61,966 nucleotides of DNA from Tritrichomonas foetus (taxonomy: Eukaryota; Parabasalia; Tritrichomonadida; Tritrichomonadidae). Numbering within the stretch: position 1 is the first letter of the stretch; every line of letters starts with the position of its first letter. The notes under the pieces were generated by a model. The model was given only the letters and a program-made list of their open reading frames with translations. It searched no databases and was not told the origin of the DNA. The DNA lies in NCBI GenBank assembly GCA_001839685.1, contig MLAK01000111.1:19153-81118 (forward strand), read 5' to 3'. Position numbers and translations under genes: made by a program. Shown in pieces: positions 37,567-49,700 of the stretch.

Positions 37567-37646
<80 letters not shown>
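37567..37646. repeat. 80-nt poly(T) tract
   Basis: An uninterrupted run of 80 T. It is 144 bases after the SHIPPO stop on the plus strand, and about 400 bases beyond the BEACH gene stop when read as poly(A) on the minus strand, so it does not sit where an mRNA tail of either gene would. Confidence 0.9.
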
Positions 37647-37649
<3 letters not shown>

Positions 37650-37807
37650 CTTGAATTCAATCGCCTGAAATGAAATGATTGAATTAATTATCTAATTAAA
37701 GGTTTGTCTTCACCAATACAGAACTAAGCATTAAAATAATCAAAGAAGATTAAAACATTGGCAAAACATTAAAACAATTAAAAAAAAATATAAAATCATT
37801 TATATTT

Positions 37808-37860
37808 CATTAAAACAATTAACGAATCATTAAAACAATTAACAAATCATTAAAACAATT
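37808..37860 (+). repeat. 20-bp A-rich tandem repeat
   Basis: CATTAAAACAATTAACGAAT is followed by a copy with one change and a partial third copy; degenerate relatives start near 37735. Confidence 0.75.
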
Positions 37861-38049
37861 TAAAAAAACATTAATTTAATGAAAGAGACATAAAATTCCC
37901 TCGATACAGAAACATAAATTCTATGCATGACTATAAACCATTTAGAAATTATTAATTAGGAATATATCTGAATAAGAAAGGAATAAAATAATTTATCGCA
38001 CTTATTTTTAGTAATATAAAAAAAAAATAAAACACATATATGATAATCC

Positions 38050-41000
38050 TTACTTTTTTTCTATGCAGAATTTACAACTATAAACATTGCGAGCTGTTGG
38101 ATAGATTTTCTTAATTGAAACAAGACAAGACTTACAGAACCATCTTTTACACTTTGAACAGAACCTGAATTGTGATGCATCGTATGGACAGTTGCACTGT
38201 GCACAACCAAGAATTAAATTTCTTGAAACAGGTTGTTTTGGAGTTCCCAAAAAGTCAAAACAGAAAATTTCGTTAGTTTCAGTAGATATAATAATTCGTG
38301 TTGCTGTATTATCGATTGAAATTGATTTAATTGGTAATTGAGTCACCTTTCTCTGTGCTAAAAGTTTAATAACCCCGAGTTCAGTATCATAAGACCAAAA
38401 AATTAAATATCCATCACTATGACCAGTCACAATGAATCTATTTTTCACGTATACTGGTAAATTAGACACAGCAATTTGGCAAACTTTCATACCACATTGT
38501 TGATGACAGATGAACTTACCGCCAATTGTAAAGATTGTAAATTCTTTGTCACCACAAGTTAAAATTCGACCAGCAAAGTCGTCAATACAACATGAATTAA
38601 TTTTATACTTTACCTCAATTGGATCAATCAATCTTCTTCTTCCTAAATCAAATCTGACAATTTTCTTATCAGAGATTGCAATTGCCAAAAAGTGAATTGA
38701 TGAGAACTTTACCTTTTGCTCTGTGATAATGATATTTCGCTTCAATAAATAAGAAGCAGATGATGATTTCTGCAAGCTTAGGCTCACTCGATTCAACTCT
38801 TTTTCAGAATCATTGAAATCATCTAGTTGGAAATGAGAAATGAATTTCAAATCAATAGGGTTATTATTTTCGTAGTTGATTTGCCAAATGGTAACTACAC
38901 TTTCCATTTGAGTGATTGCACAGAAAGAAAGATCAGGAGAAATTGAAATTGATTGTGATGTTTTAAATAATTGGGAAGTTTTGAGACACTGTGAACCATT
39001 TTTCAGGATTGATCTTTGCGATTGTGCAATAGAAAGAATTAAATTAGGTGAAACAAAAGCAGTTGATGGTTGAATTGAGTAAATCATTGTTGAATCTTCG
39101 TTATTCGAGAAAGCAAATTCAACAATTGGGAATTGAAAAGCTAAAGTATTTAATTTTTGATAAACAATTTTATCACAATCAGAAAGAATGTGATCAAAAT
39201 GTGTCAGATGCTTCTTTTTATGCACTTTTTCATGTGGTCTCTTAAATATTTGATAGCAATAGTTTGCTGATTTAGGAGAAAATACATTTTTTGCTTCATG
39301 TGAATTAATTAAGTAACCAAATATTAAATCTATCCATTTTGGAAGTTTTTGAGTTGTTTCATCTGAATGAAGAATTGCCATACTTTTAGAAACAAAGTCT
39401 TCATTAGGATTATCTTGAGAACACCATGGTGGAATCTTGTTGAATCCAGCTGAAACATCAGAAATTATATATAATTGTGGAACAGCTTCCATTACAGCAG
39501 ATGTTGATTCAAAAAATGACTTTAGATCAAATTGAACGAAATCTTTAGAAAACTTCGAATTCGTTAAGTTACAATCATTGTTATTATATGAATAGTAAGA
39601 ATTAGAAGTATTTAAAGATAGTATTCTAAACGGATCAAACCTAGATAAAAATGAAAAAACAACAGATTCATCCATGAATGACTCTTCATAATAATAACTA
39701 TGATTATTACTCTCATAAGCAGAATCGAAGTTATTTGAACGGTCTTCATCAAGTTGACCGATTGGCTTTGATAGATCTCTTAATTTCATTTCTTCAAATT
39801 GGCAATATATTTGTGGAAATACTGGATATTTATTAAAATCACAGTAACTGCGCCCACTGATTACGTTTAAATAACAGATATAAGTAAAGTTATCAATAAA
39901 TCCTTTGATCCATAAATCAACAGCAGATGAAATATCTTTCCGTAAAATATTCAGAGCTACTGTATGATTTGGAAGTTGGGCACTTAAAAGTGATGCAAGA
40001 ATGTGTTGTAAATCAGCATGAATAATAAAATGCCATCCACTAATGAAATTGAATTCAAATTCATTCTTACCTTTATGAATAATGTTAATAATTTCTTTGA
40101 GATCCCATTTTAGAAGTGGATGTCCACAAAATAATGAGCATGGTCCAAAATAGCCAGAAACAAAATAATTTATGTAGAAATAATAAGCAAACAGAGAAAT
40201 TCTATTTTGATGGTTAGTTTTGCTTGGATTGATGAAATGAAGATTCTTCCGAAGATATACAATGTCATTTTCACGAAATGCAAATGATTCGATTTTCATT
40301 CCTTCAATAAAAATGAGTTTTGAATCTTGAGTTTTTAGAATTGTCCCAAAAATAGGTTCTGATCCATACAAAAATAATGCATCAGAGTGAAAATCAATTT
40401 TTCCATGGAGCAGTTCAAGTTCATGATAAAGTAAAGAGTCACCAAAAATTGAACAAGGAATGCGTGAATTTGTTAATTCTGAAATTTGATAATGATTTAA
40501 ATTCGGATTTGAAATATGTTGAGAAGTTGGAATTGATCCCAGTGAATGTTGAATATAGTTGATTGAGTATGATTGAATTCGTTGTGAAAAAACTAATTTT
40601 CGAATTTGTTCAGGGGAATGAAGAATCATTTCAATGGGATAACAATCACAACTTAATTTCGAAAGAATAAGTGAATTTTCATTAATGATTTCTTCATTAT
40701 CATTCACAACAATATTTCTAGGAATAATTTTATGAAGTAATTCTTCCTTTTTATTAAGAATTAAAACACTTCTTTCAACTCTCATTGGTGGGAAAAGTTG
40801 AGCACTTAATACTACAAGTGATTTCTCTGTTCCTAAATTATGTTCAAAAACTTGGGTTTCAGTAATATGCTTTTCTCTAATTCTATAAAACATTTCACAA
40901 TCAAATAAAAACACATTAAAGAATCTTATCTTTAGGTTCTTGTGGATGGCATTGGCGACTAGAATATCTGATTGAAGTTGACCAAGTATATTGTTAGTAA

Positions 41001-44000
41001 ATTGAACGAAATTTTGACGATTTTCATGAATAAAAACAACTGTATTTTTTAATGAATTGATAATTGATTGATATTGATCACTAATAAACTCATTTAATTG
41101 TTTTTGGCGAAATTCTTTAAAATCTTTCAAAAAGAGATAATATTGAGAATTATTAATGAAATCACATTCAGAATATTTTGAAAATCCATCTTCAGAAATT
41201 TCATCAATAAACTTCTTTACATAGTCGAAATGATTATCAAACCATTTATCAGATAATACTCGTTGGTAAACTTCAATATTCTTTTGAACCAGCTTCCAAA
41301 TCAATCTAAATGATTCGGGATTGACAGTTTGATATTTAAGAATATTTTCAATTAGCAAATAGAAAAACTGTGGATTACAACAATTTCTATCGGAAAAAAT
41401 TAAATATTCATAAGAAATAAATATTTCACAGAATATTGGAAATCTATGAAATGGAACAATTTCAAATCCAAGAAAGATTAAAGAATAAAGAGAGTCAGGT
41501 AAAGAGCTTTGATCAGTTTCTTTACAAAGTGAAATCATTAAAGAAACTACAGGTGCAAGTTGATCAGCAAAAAGTCCTTCTTTTGCTTTTTCACAAACAA
41601 ATTCTATGAGCTCCAGTGAGAAAAATTGCTCAGTGATGCATTCATGAAGTAAAAACGTGCATATTTTTTGAAGGACAAAGATAAAATGATTTGGTTTGAC
41701 TTTGTTTAAACATGTAGTCATTATCCTTAACGAGTTTAGGAATTCATCAGGTGATTCAATCAACGAGAATAAATAAGAAGATACAAGATGTAAAACATCA
41801 ACAGTCAAAAGTGATAAATGAACTGTTTTAATGTATTTCTCCTCATTTTTAATATCGCCTATATGCTTTGGATAATTCTTCTTTCCTTCAAATTTAATAA
41901 GATTCACTTTTTCTTCAACAAAATCTTTCAATGAATCCCAATATTTATCCAGTGACTGATTACTTACATAAGAACAATCATTAAGGTAAAATGGAATTGA
42001 TGAAGTATCAATGATCTGATTTGAATAAGGTGGAATCATAGAAATTGATTCAAAGAAAGCAAGATTTGTTAATTCATTACATTTTTCCTGTGATAAAGAA
42101 ACTTCAACAGAATCATTTACTTCCATATAATCGCATTCTATTTCTGTGGTATTATTTAATAGAATACTACTTTCTTTAATATCAAAATTTATTTCACTTT
42201 TGTTTGCAGCTTCTGCACAAGTATTATGATTAGAATCAGTATTTGGATTATCATTTCGTGAATCATCAGTATGAGGGCTTGTAGTGCTAAGATTATCATC
42301 TGAGATAAATTGGCTTCGCGAAAGAGCTTTTCTGGCAACTTCACTGTATTTGTTCAAACCTGGTGCAAAAGGAAAAGTTGTATTCATTTCGGAAAACATA
42401 TTGAAAATCAGCATGTGCATAAGTGCAAACAATGTTTGATCACTTTTCTGATAAGCATCAATTGTAGATTCAATAAATGAAATCATTGAACGCGCAAGTT
42501 TGTACCAAATTGAATCTTGTGTAAAATCATGAACAACACTAAACAAAACGCACAGCATGATTGAAAAAGATGGTATCAAAGAAATGTCAAGTGTATCAAA
42601 TTCAAAATTAGGATTGGTAATAAAATCTGTTGGTGAACAAATCAATAAAGTAATCGCACAATTCCAAGCACGAGGATCTTCGACATTAGCAATACAAAAT
42701 CGCATTATAAACTTTTTATCAATTAAAGAACCGATTTTCGGTTGAACTGTGAGAAGAAGATAACAAAATTCTAAAGCAAAATAAGGCTTCAATTGATGTA
42801 AAATATGCAAATTATCAAAATTCAAAATAATTAATTCCTTTATGATCAAAAAGAATTCCTGGTAAATTAATTCATGAGTTCTATTTTCGGTTTGAGCAAG
42901 TTCATCATTCCCATTGAATTGATTGCTCAGTAATTGTTTCTCATTTTTCAAATTTTTAATATTGGAATCAATATAAATATCATTCAAAATATTCATATAA
43001 ACATAAATTCCTTTTGTATCAGTCAGGAAATACCTAATTAGTTTGTAAATAAGAAAGTGGCTACATTTTATTTCTTTGTTCACTAAAGATGAAACAAGGA
43101 ATCTTAAAACTGATTCGGATATTTTGTGTTTCTTTCGATTAAAGTCTTGCAAATGATCTTCTATTAATTTAATGATTTTTTCTAATATGAAATCTTTCTC
43201 AATTAAAGTTAAATCTAAATAAAAAGTGAAAACGTATTTCCAATAAGCACATTGGTCATTTGAGAAGCACTGGTTAATTTCGTCAAATATTTTTACATCA
43301 TCAAACAAGGATGTTTTATAATGTGCCAAAATTGATATATCAAGTGCAAAATCGGAAATATTTTCTTTGTTACCATTAATTTTTTGATTCATAATCATGG
43401 CATGAAACAAATTGAAAGCAATTGTGAAACTTTCTGGTTTATTATCATTCAAATTTTTCAAAATTTCTCGGAAAAATCCATGAGATCCACCAATATAAAT
43501 ACTTAGATAATTCAAAAAAGAAGAAGATTGAGAAAGTCGTAAGTTGGAATCATCTTTTGGCTTAAAATTATCAATCCCAATATACGGATGTTCAAAAATA
43601 TTATGTTGATCAGAACCTTCTTGGATGCTTTTGTTTGCTTCTGTTAAGTCTAGATTATTAGTAAATTTTCTTAAATTAAAATCATACAAATGAATTTTAT
43701 GAATATTATTTAAATCAATTTTTTCAAAGAAAGATCGAATAAAACCACCAATGTACCAGCTTTCAGCATTCTTCTCATTTGTGCCAAAAGCTATTTCAGT
43801 TGGAACTCCACAAATTTTAGCATATTTTAAGTCACTATTTAAATATAATTCAATTTTATTATTACTGAAGCAAACAACAAAATTATACCATTTGTTTTCC
43901 AGAAACGTTGAAATTTCTTGTTGATTACAAGCATTATTTAGATCATAACTATTATCAAAAATTTTGTTTCCACAAACACTAATTGAAAGTTCGGATATTT

Positions 44001-46164
44001 GGAAAAGTTGCTGATGCGTTGAAGAAAAATTTGGAATATAAATCCAAAACGACAAGGTGATGCTATCTTCAGGACGAATTGAAATTTGTAAATTCATTTT
44101 TGTATCATTAATTCCCTTGTGGAATTCAAATAACGAAATATTGTCAAAGTCATTTCCCAAATATTCTAGAAAACTTTTTGAATTAATCAGTCTTGGTAAC
44201 AAATTGGCAAAATGGTCTGATTTAATATAACGCTTTGAGATTTCTTTAAAGGAAGGGAATTGTTCGAGTGATTTATTAGTTTTATTCACCCAGGCATCAA
44301 TTCCATATTGTGAACAGACATAACAATCTGTTGGTGATTTAATTTCGAAATTTCCACATTTGTATAAAATTGAAGGAAGAACCAAAAATGAATCATCAGT
44401 AATTTTTTCTTCTTGTAAACAACCAAAGGCCAACTTTCTGATTGATTCTTCAGATTGATCGAAATATTGATATGTTTCCAAAATTTCATAAACAAGTAAA
44501 TCAAATTTAGGCATAAATTTCACAGATGTTAGAGATGCGATAAGATCAAAAAGAACTAAAGGATTGATTCTATAATGATGATGTTCATTGTTTTTATTTC
44601 CTTTGAGTTTATTTTCTTGATTTGTTTGTTTGGTTTCCATTAATTGGGTGATTTTTCTTAAAACTCGGTTTCCTAACCAGTTAATTCTCACTTTAAAATT
44701 ATACCTACATGTTTTTCCTGCTACTTTTAGCAAAAGCTCTAATTGATCATTCGTCATTTTATTTTCAATTTTCGGAATAATAAGTGGGAATATGCTTTCA
44801 TATTCTAAAATTTTACTCAATGTTTCGCAAAAGATATCATAATATGCATCATAAATTCTCGTACTGAATAAAAGCAAAAGTAAATTAACTTCCTTTTCAT
44901 TTATAGAAGCTTCAGAAAAAAGTGTAAAAAAAAGCGATAAAAACCTTGGATACTTCAGAAAAAGTTCTCGGAGCTGTGTGGAATCGCGGTTTTTAAGGAG
45001 TGGCTGAAAGAAGGAAATAGCGATTTTATGAAACTCATTGCCAGTATTATTCATGATTTCAAAAGCATCACTTATATCAATTTTGAATGCATTTTCTATT
45101 GTTATGAATTGATGAATTGTAGGAACAAGAACAATTAGATCAAGTGTAATGTGAGTCGAAATATATTTAATTATATCGAAAAAGGCCAAAATTGTAGCAG
45201 TGTCTTCATGATCGATACTTTGGGAAATTGTATAAATTTTTTCAACTGGAATTGGTAAGAAACTTGAATACTCTGATAAAAAAACTTTCAATTGATCTAA
45301 TGCCTTCTTTTTAACAATCGGCTGAGTATTCGAATTATTAATTAAATTAATTAATTGAATAAAGAGTGGTTCAATACAATCATATAATTCAAGATTATTT
45401 TTTACATCATAAAAATAGGAATAAACAAACAACAAATTTCCTTCAGAATCAGATTGAATATATTTATTTATCAAATCAAATTTTTCCCGAATTAAAAAAT
45501 TCATAAATTTAAATGGCCGGCATACTGTAAAATGAAAAAGGAACTTAAAAAGAGCAGATGAATTCACAAAAGGAACCATTGGTAATAAATCCAAAATTTT
45601 GTTCATAATTTTTATAATTTCTTCTTCATTATCAACATAATAATATTTTAAGTTTGAAACAATACTATTTACTGATAATTGACAAATTTCTGTTTTTGTT
45701 TCATTGACAAACAAATTACAAATTGCATGAATTCCTTCAGAAATTTCAAAAGCATGAATAAAAATCTGGTTTGAAAGAAATTCAGAAATGAATAAAGAAA
45801 GTGGAATGAATGATGAGCATTGAAAATCAAAGAAAAAGTAATTATTTGTTAAAGTTGAAAGGTCCAAAGCAAGTTTTGGACCAAAAATTTTTGAACGCAG
45901 AAATTTGATTAATATTGGATAAATCATATCATTATATTTAAGATCAGAACAAAAAATGAACAAACTTTGGATATCTTCAATGCACTCTTTCATCATTCCC
46001 AAAGATTGTTGAAAAAATATATTGGATTCATCGTCAATTAATTTTAGAAGTCCAAGAAATGAAGGAAATGAAATAAAAAGTGTTTTAATTTGTTCTTCTT
46101 TGGGTTGGTCTTTTAGATTTTTAAGATTGTCTTGAATTTCTTCAATGTATGTTTCTATGCTCAT
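38050..46164 (-). CDS. Giant BEACH-WD40 protein with C-terminal cysteine finger
   Basis: The 2704-residue protein belongs to the BEACH family (LYST, WDFY3/ALFY, neurobeachin, Dictyostelium LvsA), large scaffolds that control lysosome, autophagosome and vesicle traffic. Residues 1-650 and much of 880-1750 are helical, armadillo-like. A concanavalin-type lectin-like domain occurs at about 685-850 (IRPEDSITLSFWIYIPNF). The BEACH domain, about 2080-2330, is recognised by LWIKGFIDNFTYICYLN, SGRSYCDFNKYPVFPQI, LRDLSKPIGQL and WIDLIFGYLINS. WD40 repeats follow at about 2380-2640. The last 45 residues hold a zinc finger (CAQCNCPYD..FCSKCKRWFCKSC..CKFC) placed like the FYVE domain of WDFY3, but without the RHHCR motif needed for canonical PI3P binding. 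It is one uninterrupted exon of 8.1 kb. Confidence 0.92.
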   Translation of the reverse strand: MSIETYIEEIQDNLKNLKDQPKEEQIKTLFISFPSFLGLLKLIDDESNIFFQQSLGMMKECIEDIQSLFIFCSDLKYNDMIYPILIKFLRSKIFGPKLALDLSTLTNNYFFFDFQCSSFIPLSLFISEFLSNQIFIHAFEISEGIHAICNLFVNETKTEICQLSVNSIVSNLKYYYVDNEEEIIKIMNKILDLLPMVPFVNSSALFKFLFHFTVCRPFKFMNFLIREKFDLINKYIQSDSEGNLLFVYSYFYDVKNNLELYDCIEPLFIQLINLINNSNTQPIVKKKALDQLKVFLSEYSSFLPIPVEKIYTISQSIDHEDTATILAFFDIIKYISTHITLDLIVLVPTIHQFITIENAFKIDISDAFEIMNNTGNEFHKIAISFFQPLLKNRDSTQLRELFLKYPRFLSLFFTLFSEASINEKEVNLLLLLFSTRIYDAYYDIFCETLSKILEYESIFPLIIPKIENKMTNDQLELLLKVAGKTCRYNFKVRINWLGNRVLRKITQLMETKQTNQENKLKGNKNNEHHHYRINPLVLFDLIASLTSVKFMPKFDLLVYEILETYQYFDQSEESIRKLAFGCLQEEKITDDSFLVLPSILYKCGNFEIKSPTDCYVCSQYGIDAWVNKTNKSLEQFPSFKEISKRYIKSDHFANLLPRLINSKSFLEYLGNDFDNISLFEFHKGINDTKMNLQISIRPEDSITLSFWIYIPNFSSTHQQLFQISELSISVCGNKIFDNSYDLNNACNQQEISTFLENKWYNFVVCFSNNKIELYLNSDLKYAKICGVPTEIAFGTNEKNAESWYIGGFIRSFFEKIDLNNIHKIHLYDFNLRKFTNNLDLTEANKSIQEGSDQHNIFEHPYIGIDNFKPKDDSNLRLSQSSSFLNYLSIYIGGSHGFFREILKNLNDNKPESFTIAFNLFHAMIMNQKINGNKENISDFALDISILAHYKTSLFDDVKIFDEINQCFSNDQCAYWKYVFTFYLDLTLIEKDFILEKIIKLIEDHLQDFNRKKHKISESVLRFLVSSLVNKEIKCSHFLIYKLIRYFLTDTKGIYVYMNILNDIYIDSNIKNLKNEKQLLSNQFNGNDELAQTENRTHELIYQEFFLIIKELIILNFDNLHILHQLKPYFALEFCYLLLTVQPKIGSLIDKKFIMRFCIANVEDPRAWNCAITLLICSPTDFITNPNFEFDTLDISLIPSFSIMLCVLFSVVHDFTQDSIWYKLARSMISFIESTIDAYQKSDQTLFALMHMLIFNMFSEMNTTFPFAPGLNKYSEVARKALSRSQFISDDNLSTTSPHTDDSRNDNPNTDSNHNTCAEAANKSEINFDIKESSILLNNTTEIECDYMEVNDSVEVSLSQEKCNELTNLAFFESISMIPPYSNQIIDTSSIPFYLNDCSYVSNQSLDKYWDSLKDFVEEKVNLIKFEGKKNYPKHIGDIKNEEKYIKTVHLSLLTVDVLHLVSSYLFSLIESPDEFLNSLRIMTTCLNKVKPNHFIFVLQKICTFLLHECITEQFFSLELIEFVCEKAKEGLFADQLAPVVSLMISLCKETDQSSLPDSLYSLIFLGFEIVPFHRFPIFCEIFISYEYLIFSDRNCCNPQFFYLLIENILKYQTVNPESFRLIWKLVQKNIEVYQRVLSDKWFDNHFDYVKKFIDEISEDGFSKYSECDFINNSQYYLFLKDFKEFRQKQLNEFISDQYQSIINSLKNTVVFIHENRQNFVQFTNNILGQLQSDILVANAIHKNLKIRFFNVFLFDCEMFYRIREKHITETQVFEHNLGTEKSLVVLSAQLFPPMRVERSVLILNKKEELLHKIIPRNIVVNDNEEIINENSLILSKLSCDCYPIEMILHSPEQIRKLVFSQRIQSYSINYIQHSLGSIPTSQHISNPNLNHYQISELTNSRIPCSIFGDSLLYHELELLHGKIDFHSDALFLYGSEPIFGTILKTQDSKLIFIEGMKIESFAFRENDIVYLRKNLHFINPSKTNHQNRISLFAYYFYINYFVSGYFGPCSLFCGHPLLKWDLKEIINIIHKGKNEFEFNFISGWHFIIHADLQHILASLLSAQLPNHTVALNILRKDISSAVDLWIKGFIDNFTYICYLNVISGRSYCDFNKYPVFPQIYCQFEEMKLRDLSKPIGQLDEDRSNNFDSAYESNNHSYYYEESFMDESVVFSFLSRFDPFRILSLNTSNSYYSYNNNDCNLTNSKFSKDFVQFDLKSFFESTSAVMEAVPQLYIISDVSAGFNKIPPWCSQDNPNEDFVSKSMAILHSDETTQKLPKWIDLIFGYLINSHEAKNVFSPKSANYCYQIFKRPHEKVHKKKHLTHFDHILSDCDKIVYQKLNTLAFQFPIVEFAFSNNEDSTMIYSIQPSTAFVSPNLILSIAQSQRSILKNGSQCLKTSQLFKTSQSISISPDLSFCAITQMESVVTIWQINYENNNPIDLKFISHFQLDDFNDSEKELNRVSLSLQKSSSASYLLKRNIIITEQKVKFSSIHFLAIAISDKKIVRFDLGRRRLIDPIEVKYKINSCCIDDFAGRILTCGDKEFTIFTIGGKFICHQQCGMKVCQIAVSNLPVYVKNRFIVTGHSDGYLIFWSYDTELGVIKLLAQRKVTQLPIKSISIDNTATRIIISTETNEIFCFDFLGTPKQPVSRNLILGCAQCNCPYDASQFRFCSKCKRWFCKSCLVSIKKIYPTARNVYSCKFCIEKK

Positions 46165-46733
46165 TAATTTGAAAACCAGTTATTTGACCTTGTTTCACCT
46201 AGGTGATCAATAAATGATATTATTCATGAATTTTATTTACATCACTTATATATTTTTTTTGAAGCAAAGCAAAGAATGACAATTAAACTTTTTCATAAGA
46301 AATAATTAGTTAATCTTTTGTTTCAACTGTGTCAAAAAACAAAACTTTTTGACACTTAAAATGGGCAAATGTGATGTGATTTTGTGGGCCTTTCAACTCA
46401 TAAAACCATTGGAGGAGGTTCGCTGAGCTCCCTCTTATGTGTTCACTCTCCGCGTCTCATCCAAGTCGAAGTGACCCAAATATCCAGCAAAGTTCACATC
46501 AGCCTATTAGATTTATTTCCACTTTTGGCCTTTATTTGACCTTTCACTTTACAATTACAAATCTTGACCAGGTCCAGTGGAATTTTCCTGGAATTCATTC
46601 TAATTTTTTCATCATAAGACAATAATGCTTCAAAAAATCGATCATAAATATTGATAGAAAGAACGTTTATTAACATTTATAATTATATGAAAGATAAATT
46701 AAAAACTCCAGAATAAAACATTTGATGAAAAAA
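46165..46733. other. Upstream region of BEACH gene
   Basis: About 570 bases between two minus-strand genes. A GC-richer island at 46400-46520 includes a potential hairpin (46411-46434, GAGG.AG facing CT.CCTC). TCAAATTA directly precedes the BEACH start codon. No coding region; the 62-codon frame at 46437 has no recognisable content. Confidence 0.45.
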
Positions 46734-49700
46734 TTAGAATGAATCTGAATCATCACCAATTTCGAGCGTTTGCCATTCCGAAGATTCTTCGCCTCTTCGT
46801 GTTCTTTGTGATGTTGAGAAAGCCGTTAAATTCTGGTTCCTCTTTCTTAATTCCGCCTTTGAAATATGTAAATTCATCATCTTAAACAACGCAAGTTTTT
46901 CAGTCAAATTCAATGAGTTAAACATATCATTTAAAGTGTTTTCATCAACCATTCCACGAATATTTTGAATAATTTGGACGCATAATGAAACAATTTGGTG
47001 TCCTCGTTGAACATCAGTTCCAAACTGACTCAAAACCTGAATAGATAGTTTAAAAACACTTTTAGAAAAGTTGATTTTGGTTTCATTGTTACTTATTTTT
47101 GCTGAAGAAGATAAACAAAGTTGAATAAATCTCAAATAAGCACGAGAATTATTCAGATCATTAGAACAAAGAAGAAATGCAGCTTTTGCATTACCTTGGG
47201 ATAATAAAGCAAATCCAATTTCAGGTCGTTCAATTAAAACCTTTCCGATTAAAACCATTCCGCCTCGCTTAAACATTTCAATACAGAAACGAGAAATTTG
47301 TCTCAATGGAATTGCACCTTCAGAAATTGGAATTCCAATTTTCAAGATTTGTAGTTTAAATTCAGGACTAACATTTGAACTTTGAGCACCGCTGATAAGT
47401 TCATTTAAAATGAATCCAACAAAATGTGGAGAATGATGGAAAATTAACGAAAATAAAGAAACTGCTTCATTTTCATTCAATAGCTTATTATGAGCTGAAG
47501 CTGCTGAATTTACAAAAATATCCAAGATATATGAAGCAATCTTTGGTATATACTTTGTAAGTGAGTGAGTTTCAAGATCACTTGTAAGAATGTTTGCAAA
47601 AACTTGTTTATTAAATATCTCGGTAGATTTCATAGCAAGTGATACTAAAATTGCTCTTAATGAATTATGTTCTTGACATTTCTTTAAAATCTTAGAAGAA
47701 TTTATTATCAAAGTTATAAAATCTTCCCTTTTAGTGATATCAAGACCAACTTGAAGGCTGATTTCAATTAATTTAGCAAGAAGTGAAGAACCAAAATACT
47801 CAATGACAACAGAAAGTGCAGAAAATGCGCCATTTATCATCCATGGCTCACGACTTCGTTTGGCTTCAATTAAAAAGAAAGAAAGTAAAACATCAGGAGG
47901 AATCGTTGGCTTCTCAATAATTGATTGAAGCCAGACTAAGGAAGGAAGTAAATCAGCATAAAATGTTGAAGCAAAATCACGGAATTTTGATAAACTTCGC
48001 CAATCATTTTTATTTTTCCAAAGCCCAACTGATTCAAAGAAGACATGAGTGAAAACTGGAATTAATTCAATTAAGAAGTCATGGATCATGTTTGCAACAT
48101 TTGAATATTTCTTGGAAACAGCACAAAGATGAGTTGCAAGCGAATAATAAAAAGAAGAGCGTTGTTTACATTCACGAAGACCATCAAGATATGCTTTTAG
48201 AACAAGGGAACAATTTTCAGAATCAGAAGTGAGGGAATCAGTAATGAATTCCAAATAAGTTGATAGAAATCCACCACTAATAGATAAATTCAATCTAAAT
48301 CCAATTTTAACAGATTGTGAAAACTGAGAATCATATAAATCAAGCATCCTTCCACCATCTTCACTAATTCTATGTCTAAACAGTTCAATTACTCTTTGTA
48401 AAATTGGAAATGCAGATTCTTGTAATTCAATTCTATCCGTTTCTGTGGCATGTGAAGCAGATGAAATAATATCATCTAAATATTCAGTTGCTAGGAGTTG
48501 TTGTTTGGCAATTCTAGGAAGAATGGAATAAGCAACAGCAAGAAGGCACTTTTTAACAGACGCACTTGGTTCAATTTCAATATTCTGGAAAAGAGAATTT
48601 CCGATTAAAATTCTCCGAAGAGTTCCAATCCAAAATGAGATCTTTTGACCTTTATCAGCGTTTGAAAGTGCAATAATGAACGATGAACAACGACTATCGC
48701 CAGTTTTCTGTAAAAGATTTAATAATTGAGATACAATTTTATTTAATTCAAAATCAGATGAATTAGATTTTTGATGATCAAGCATATTTTGTTCACCTTC
48801 CTCATTTGGCTCATCATTTGGATCATCATTATTATTATTCTCTTGTGGTTGTTGCCTAGTTTGATCATTAAAACTATTATTAAAGTTTGGAGTGAAATTA
48901 GTAGTGAAGTCAACGTGGAAATCAGCGTTGAATTCATTTGGTTTGTCACTTTTTGGAATTTGACTTGCACCTGGAGTCATATTGGAGTCATTATTAAATA
49001 AAGAAGTGTAAATTGTATCATCAAACTTCAAAAAGTCAGAAAATGCTTCACAAGCACAAAGTTGTAAGGATGTTGAAACTCCAGCAGATGATGGAAATGA
49101 AAGTGAACTCATTTTCTTTGGTTGCAAACTATGTGCAAAAGTGACTATTGCCCTTAAACATTCAAAATAAGCTTCACGAGCATAGGAAACCGGTGTAAGT
49201 TCAAATGTGCAGAGAAGGAGAGAAACCAAATTTGATTTGGTTTGTGCGAGTTCACTGGATGAAGTTTCAACAAGGAGTGAGAAGCATTCCGCACAAAGAT
49301 GGAGAACAACAGGCTGCATTGAATAATTTGTATTTAAAGTATCAAAAAGAATTGAAAATTCATTTAAAGTAATTCCAAGTGTTGCCAATTGCATTGAATG
49401 AGTCAAAAGCATAGAAGAAATAGAATGGACAGCAAATGGAAGTATCGCACCAACTTTCATTAATGAATTCAAAAGAAGCAATGAACGAGAAACAAAAGAA
49501 GAATTAGGAACATTAGTATGTGTGAAAATTGAAGATAAAAGTAAACATGATGCGATATTTTTCTTGCTTTCAATAAAAGAAAAAACTGTATTGAACTGCT
49601 TTTGATTTTTTGCGAGGAAATGAGAAACACATTCACTAATAATTTGTAAAACCGTCAAGTTATTGGTTTCCAAATGTTTTAAGAAAAGTGGCAAAGAAGT

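Larger units (their letters stand above)
37424..38049. other. Intergenic region with poly(T) tract and A-rich repeats
   Basis: The 626 bases between the SHIPPO and BEACH genes hold the 80-nt T tract and a short 20-bp tandem repeat, both listed separately. No gene is present. Confidence 0.6.

Noticed and set aside
37382..37660. Minus-strand frame of 92 codons with poly-Lys
   Set aside because: It is produced by the 80-nt T tract and overlaps the end of the SHIPPO gene; no protein-like sequence.
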